Shown piece after piece: positions 58,810-64,000 of a DNA stretch of 64,000 nucleotides. Each line of letters starts with the position of its first letter. The stretch's first letter is position 1. The stretch is from Mesorhabditis belari. Taxonomy: Eukaryota > Nematoda > Chromadorea > Rhabditida > Rhabditidae. The DNA lies in NCBI GenBank assembly GCA_958450365.1, contig CAUEEP010000732.1:3225001-3289000 (forward strand). Reading direction: 5' to 3'. The notes under the pieces are model-generated. The model was not told where the DNA came from. It did no database searches and was given only the letters and a program-made list of their open reading frames with translations. A program made the translations under genes and the position numbers.

Positions 58810-58917
58810 TGATTTTTCCTTTCATTTCTAAAACTGAAACCTTTTCTGATTATCTTGATCTCTGATCTAGACTTGACAAATCAATAACAATTTAAAAAAA
58901 GCACGATCTCTGCTTAA
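58810..58917. repeat. 106-bp dispersed repeat, copy 2
   Basis: Partner of 55747-55852. Confidence 0.85.
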
Positions 58918-59904
58918 ATTTGGTTGAAGTCGTAAAATTTGAATAAAACTAGAGACTTTTGATAAACAAGTCTACTTTTGATAAAAGATACTTTTGATAA
59001 AAGAGACTTTTGATAAACAAGTCTCTTTTAATCTCAACTTTTCTTAATTTTCTTAATTTTCTTTGTTTTGTCTTTTAAGAACAATCCTGGTTTTGCTCTG
59101 TTTTTGTATTTGAAAGAAAAGGTAACTTTTCTTCAAGTAACTTCAATAACTAGTTTATCAAGATTGATACTGGTTTTCTTAAGAATCTATCCCACTTCTA
59201 CCATTCTTTATTTAATCAAAGCTTTTTTTTACTGTTTTCTATGACATTTTGAATTTCTAGTCTCAACAAACAGGTTTTCTAACTGGTCGATGACGCAGTC
59301 TGCTTTTCTAAATGTTCTAACTCTAAGAAACCGGTCCATAGCTCAAATCTGAACTGATCTTTCATTTAAACTAAAGGATTGGGTTTCAAAATTTTTAAAA
59401 CTTTAAGAGTATAAACGATGTAGCTAGCAGAGGTAATCTTTATAAACTGTGACTACAAAATGCTGGCTAATCCCAAGCTTAGACCAAGCCTTTGCTGAAA
59501 TTAGTCACAAAATATAATCTGTACCTATTTCTACCCCGGATTTTTGCTTTAAACATCCTTGAGTTATCTATTCTTAATTCTTAATCTTAGCTAATATTGC
59601 TTTTCACAGAAAATGATCATTGATCTCTCAAGAACCCATGACTTTTCCGAATCTAAAAGAGCTAAAACCTTTTCTCTTCCGAACTATCCCTCTTTTCAAT
59701 CAGAGAAGTAAAAAAGAGCGGTCAAAGCAAAGAAAACACTGTTTACTATCGATTTTATTCCCGATTCGTGTCTGATTCTTTTCCCGTCACGTTTTTTTTC
59801 GATTATTGGAAAAGTGATAAAATTTTTCGCTGTCTTTTCTTTACATATAAATATTGTATTGAAAGCTTAGCTGTTTGCTGTTCTTTACTGTTCTTTACAT
59901 AGAA

Positions 59905-60012
59905 ATATTGTATTGAAAGCTGATCTTGAACAGGGTTGTTTTAAAAGTCATTGTCATTGGCAAAACTTTTAAAACAACCCTGTTCAAGATCAAGATCTAA
60001 GCTTTCAATTTT
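59905..60012. repeat. Strong hairpin, 27-bp perfect stem
   Basis: 59922-59948 and 59965-59991 are perfect reverse complements (starting GATCTTGAACAGGGTTG), with a 16-base loop. The stem continues outward with ATTGAAAGCT paired to AGCTTTCAAT after a small bulge. It could be a miRNA-like precursor or a small foldback element. Confidence 0.75.
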
Positions 60013-60738
60013 TCTAGGGCAGTATAGGTAAAGCCAGGGAAGAAAGGCCAGGCTCAAGGCTGGATTCTGTTCAAAGCAAGATTTTTTATGAGCAAGCCCG
60101 GTGCAGAACCAGGCTAGAAACCAGGCCAAACTTGGAAAACTCGAGAAATTTCTAGGCAAAACTTCAAGTTAAGTCAATGATTTTTTACTTAATTTCCATA
60201 AATTTCAGGTAAAACCAAGATTTTAGGTCAATCCAACGGTAAGCTTGAAATTGAAAGGTCAATTGAAAGCTTTTTTTAACATAGTAAACGTAGAATTTAA
60301 AAATTCAACCAATTTCTAACATTCTTTACTTTAGAGATATGTATTTTCCCCCTTAAATTCAATTCCATTCATTGCATTCAACTTTTCAATCAATCAAAAT
60401 TGTTATCAGTTTGTCAGTAATCGAGTTTTTTTTGCATTTGGTGGCTGTAATTTTGTCGTGGCTCATGTAATTTTGCTATTAATAAAAAAATTGATATTTT
60501 GATTGATTTTGATTGATTGATCATCTAAAAAAGCTGTCTAATTTTTTGTTTTGAGAATTTCAAAATAATAATATCATTGGGAAAGGAAGGCACAATCAAA
60601 TTCTCTGTGCTAAAAACTTTAAACGCTCCTCTCAATTCTCAATCCTCTCCTCCTCTCAACGCTCCTGTACTCGATTCTTTCCTTCAACCATACATTTCTC
60701 TATCTTCTGATTCGTTTTCGATTCCAGGTGGATGTCCG

Positions 60739-63058
60739 ATGACCACCGGTATCTATGCCTTCTTCTATTTGTATATCTTCTCTTCGATCATTCTCTATTT
60801 TGTCTCCGGCGCTCTCCTCATCGCCATGATCGTCCAGATTAGATTACGCGAGAAGTACTCCGTTTTCGCTGGTTTGTTTTTGGGAAAAGGATACATAAAA
60901 AGAAAGCTAACTATCGTAATTCTTCCAATAAACGGCCAACCCTTCCAATTCTTCCAATTCCAATTAACTATCGTTTCAATAGACGGTCACCTCCTTGGCA
61001 AAAATTATCATTTTCTCAGATCTGCCAACTTTCATCCCGAGTTTCTAAGATTTTTCTAGATTTTTGAAATCGTTTTAAGTGATAGATAATCTTAATGGAC
61101 ATCATAAGCCAACCCATTTTTGTTAACACTAATTTTAAGCTCTTGAAAATGGGAAAATCTCGGCTTACGGTAGTGGATTTAAAAAATAAAGAATTTTCAA
61201 GAGACGGTCATGGCTATCTATTGGAATAAGATGTTTTCTAAAACGTGAGAATTTTAGGGAAGCGACGGTAATCTTGTCATAAAGATGAGTCTAGGGGAAA
61301 CTGCTGTAATCTTGTCGTAGCTCTAGATATTACTTGTCTCTTTCAATGTCCTTTTTAAAGCCTTACAGAGTCAATCGAAATAGAAAGATCGGAGAACTAG
61401 AGATAAGGCAACGATTTTTAAAGCTATGGCTTATAAGACAAGGCTTGTAGTTTATGAAAGTTGATAAGTTTTAGAAAACGATTTACTTTGAGTAGCATTC
61501 ATAACAAAAACAAGCATTTAATTTTAGTCAAATTTCTGATCGATCTCGTGACCGCCTCTTGCCTGTTGGCGATGGCGTTTCTCGATAAATCGGTAAGCAT
61601 TTACAATAGTTTTCTAAAAAGGTGCCTTTTAGAAAACAATTCGAAAGGTACTTGTAGATTTGGTTTTAACAATAAACAACAAACAATAACAATAAAGCAA
61701 TTTCAGGCAGACAACACCCAATGTGGCATTGTACAAGTGATCTCGGCGAGTGTGCCTCTTGTACAGGTAAAAAGAAAAGCTATTCAAAAGAAAAGCCTAC
61801 CTTATTTTCTAGCATAAGCAATACCTTAGGCATCTTTGAGAATCCTAAAACTTAATCGATCTCGATTTGGCATAGAATGCTGATGATTTTCTCAACTTTT
61901 CCAATAACTTGTTCATCATTTCCAATATTTCTATCTCCAATATTTCATTTCCAATATTTCTAGTGTCTCTTGTTAATGTGCGAAGTGATCGATTGGTCAT
62001 TGGCCGCGTTTTCACCAATCTATTTTCATCAATCTTCGTTGATTTGCAGGTTATAAAGCTTAAAGTAAAGCTTAAAGTAAAGCCAGTCTTAAAGTAAAGC
62101 TGAAAGTGTTCCCTCTCAAAACCTAATCTTTCGTAACACACATCATTCAGAATATTGCCATTTTTGATCGGTGCCCTTTTCTCTGTGATCATTATGGCTT
62201 GTCTTGTCATCATCGATTTGGATACAGAGGGAGAATGCGTGGAATCGTCGAATACAGGTGTTAATAGAAAAAGAGCCGTCACGCTTTAAACCCCTATAAC
62301 TTTATCTAGAGACAATATTATTTCTAACTTTTTATATCATTGTATAGAAGGCATTTCAAGCTTTCGAATGACACCAAATACAGCTTGATTGGATAATCCA
62401 GTCAAGGAAAATCAAAGCCAACGCTAAGCAAACAAGATCGATCCAACTGTCATGGTTTTCAACGGTTTTCATGGAAATGCAAAAATGCAATCAAAGTGTA
62501 TTTGGTGTCATTCGAAAGGCTGAAATGTGTTCTATACAATGATCTAAAAAAAACTTAGCAATTCTCACCGCTTACGACATGACATTGATCTTGGCGTTGG
62601 CGTGCGCGATTGCACTTGGCGTGCTTCTCAAAAAGCAACTCAACTCAGCCTTTTTTCGACCAGTTGTCGTAGGTTTTTAGCATCAAAATTAGCCGAAAGT
62701 CGATGTGAATAAAATTCTTTGAAATTTTGAATCAAAAGCTTTCAGTTTCATTTTGTGGCAACAACTCTCTTATTGATCACTCCAATCATCGTCATCGTTA
62801 TTATTCGGTAAATGGCTATTCACTGGCAAAATTATTAGTAGTTATTGGTCGTTATTGATTTTTCAGTTACGTTCACTTAACAAAATCACATGTGGCTTGT
62901 GATATCGCAAATTTGTTGGTTTTTGTGCATTCAGTCGCACATTCTTCGTATTTTGTCTACAATCATGAGGATGTTCGGGTATGTTGATCTTTTTCCTCTA
63001 ATCTGGCAATTTCATATCTAAAGTTTACAAGATTTTACAGCCGAAAGGTCAATTCTAA
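60739..63058 (+). CDS. Serpentine 7TM receptor (nematode chemoreceptor-like)
   Basis: Predicted 250-residue seven-helix protein in nine exons (60739-60871, 61528-61592, 61707-61766, 61964-62049, 62151-62257, 62559-62668, 62746-62807, 62867-62978, 63041-63058); the phases agree throughout. It starts MTTGIYAFFYLYIFSSIILY (TM1), then VKFLIDLVTASCLLAMAFL (TM2), VISASVPLVQCLLLMCEVID (TM3, preceded by Cys), ILPFLIGALFSVIIMACLVI (TM4), MTLILALACAIALGVLL (TM5), FHFVATTLLLITPIIVIVII (TM6) and ANLLVFVHSVAHSSYFVYNH (TM7), ending PKGQF. The topology and short loops fit nematode serpentine receptors, a class of chemosensory GPCR; the subfamily (srx, sra, srbc and so on) cannot be assigned. An acceptor ATTCCAG lies 12 bases before the ATG, so an upstream exon or trans-splicing is possible. 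Intron 5 contains a MITE. Confidence 0.75.
62337..62542. mobile_element. MITE in the 7TM gene intron
   Basis: A 206-bp element with imperfect inverted termini TCATTGTATAGAAGGCATTT and its complement (ATGTGTTCTATACAATGA); inner block TTTCGAATGACACCAAATAC mirrored. Confidence 0.75.
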
Positions 63059-63178
63059 GTTTTGCTGACCATTAAATTGCAAAAGTAAGTATGAGTTGAC
63101 CGACTTATAGATCTAGATTAGCACCAGAACCAAACCAGAACTGGTCTATGAGTTAGGTGGAGGCTAGAAATGCTTGTA

Positions 63179-63784
63179 AGCTAGGCCGATGTTGGGGCTG
63201 TCATTTGAGCCAAGCTAGGGACTCGAAAATAGATTTTATAGCCATAGGAATAAAGATTATAGTATTAATGCGTATTTAAAGAGATTAAATAAACAAAATG
63301 AAAGATGAAATCCGAAAAACTATTAGGTTGACCCATAAGTCTTTCGACCCTTCATTTAAAAAGCCATTAGGTACTTGCAAAAGAAGCTGCGGATCATAAA
63401 AACCATCGTACAAGGGCTGTAAGTAAAGATGAGCCGGGTTGATTGGTATTTTTAGAAACCCCAATATCTCGTTTTAACGAAATAAAAAGAATTTTACGAA
63501 ATTTGTTCCGAGGTGCAAACTCGGATAGTCAAAAAGAGCAACGACTCAATTACGCGATTTAGACACTTTGGTCATAAGAAACCGATCTGGGTGTCAATAG
63601 AAAAAAGAAAGAGTGCAAAAAGTTACGTTTATAGCCAAATTTTCAAATTAAGCTAGGCCAAAGTTGGGGCTGTCCTTTGAGCCAAGCTAGGGACTCGAAA
63701 ATAGATTTTATAGCCATGGAAATAAAGATTGAATACGCATTAATACTGGAAACAGATTAAATAAACAAAATGAAAGATGAAATC
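63179..63784. repeat. Direct repeat pair flanking a mariner terminus
   Basis: Copies of about 134 bp at 63179-63312 and 63651-63784 share GAGCCAAGCTAGGGACTCGA and AAATAAACAAAATGAAAGAT. Between them, at 63323, a mariner-type end TTAGGTTGACCCATAAGTCT follows a TA. The opposite end was not found, so the element is truncated or diverged. Confidence 0.65.
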
Positions 63785-64000
63785 CAATTCAGCAAGGCCT
63801 TAAAGCAACTTTTTGTCAATTCCGAGTGCTGACCGCGATTCGTCAAAACTCTTGCGTTTCGTAAATTCGTAAAATTTTTATGGCTCAACTTTGACAAAAA
63901 ATTTTTTTCTGAAAACTGAGCAAATTGCAGATTTTTTCTTTGATCTCTTTTTCTTTTTATATAGAAATTTTCTTGTTTGGGTGAAATACGGGTTGTCTTT
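63785..64000. other. Non-coding to window end
   Basis: AT-rich sequence with no supported feature. Confidence 0.4.

Larger units (their letters stand above)
57632..60738. other. Non-coding with scattered repeats
   Basis: AT-rich, with a possible minus-strand terminal exon at 58291-58471, the second copy of the 106-bp repeat, and a strong hairpin at 59905-60012. Nothing else could be supported. Confidence 0.45.

Noticed and set aside
61845..62282. 145-residue minus frame
   Set aside because: Antisense of 7TM receptor exons 4 and 5 and the intron between them.

Overview
The window looks like nematode nuclear DNA. It is AT-rich and its genes are broken by many short introns of about 40-60 nt. 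The recognisable genes are typical of nematodes: a patched-related (PTR) protein, a non-muscle myosin II, an IQSEC/BRAG Arf-GEF, germ cell-less, SIAH, PP1-like phosphatases and a serpentine 7TM receptor. There is no bacterial-style operon, Shine-Dalgarno site or CRISPR. Most 3' splice sites end in TTTAG rather than the TTTCAG consensus of Caenorhabditis elegans, so this is probably a nematode outside that genus. All gene models were spliced by eye.

Layout. (1) 1-6.0 kb: a minus-strand PTR gene that runs off the left edge, with several inverted-repeat elements and a mariner deletion derivative in its introns. (2) 6.0-11.2 kb: gene-poor DNA with a 377-bp Tc1/mariner derivative, a 0.77-kb palindromic element carrying convergent tRNA-like sequences, and MITE-like repeats. 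(3) 11.2-30.6 kb: a nested segmental-duplication cluster. It holds five PP1-like pseudogene copies, three intact members of an unrecognised four-exon gene family (called X1, X2 and X3 here), and two SIAH E3 ligase copies, one frameshifted. Two arms of about 2.58 kb, at 15005-17584 and 22675-25254, look identical and inverted. A SIAH block of about 3 kb is duplicated directly. (4) 30.6-34.0 kb: a long non-coding stretch ahead of the IQSEC gene. (5) 34.0-40.6 kb: IQSEC Arf-GEF, with a one-base frameshift in its PH domain, then a downstream charged RS-like gene on the same strand. (6) 41.6-48.1 kb: non-muscle myosin II heavy chain on the minus strand, with a rod that appears several hundred residues short. 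(7) 48.1-50.0 kb: the divergent intergenic region between myosin and germ cell-less, with a tRNA-like/5S-like chimera. (8) 50.0-54.2 kb: germ cell-less (BTB) gene. (9) 54.2-60.7 kb: repeats and MITEs, one doubtful exon. (10) 60.7-63.1 kb: a complete 250-residue 7TM receptor gene; then a duplicated block containing a mariner terminus.

The single-copy genes are ordinary cell-biology genes: Arf activation, cortical contractility, a cullin-type adaptor, sterol-sensing-domain membrane protein. The striking part is region 3. Three unrelated gene families have been duplicated together, directly and inverted, with sharp identity boundaries that suggest recent duplication, gene conversion between arms, or assembly duplication. 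The X family is the best candidate for something undescribed.
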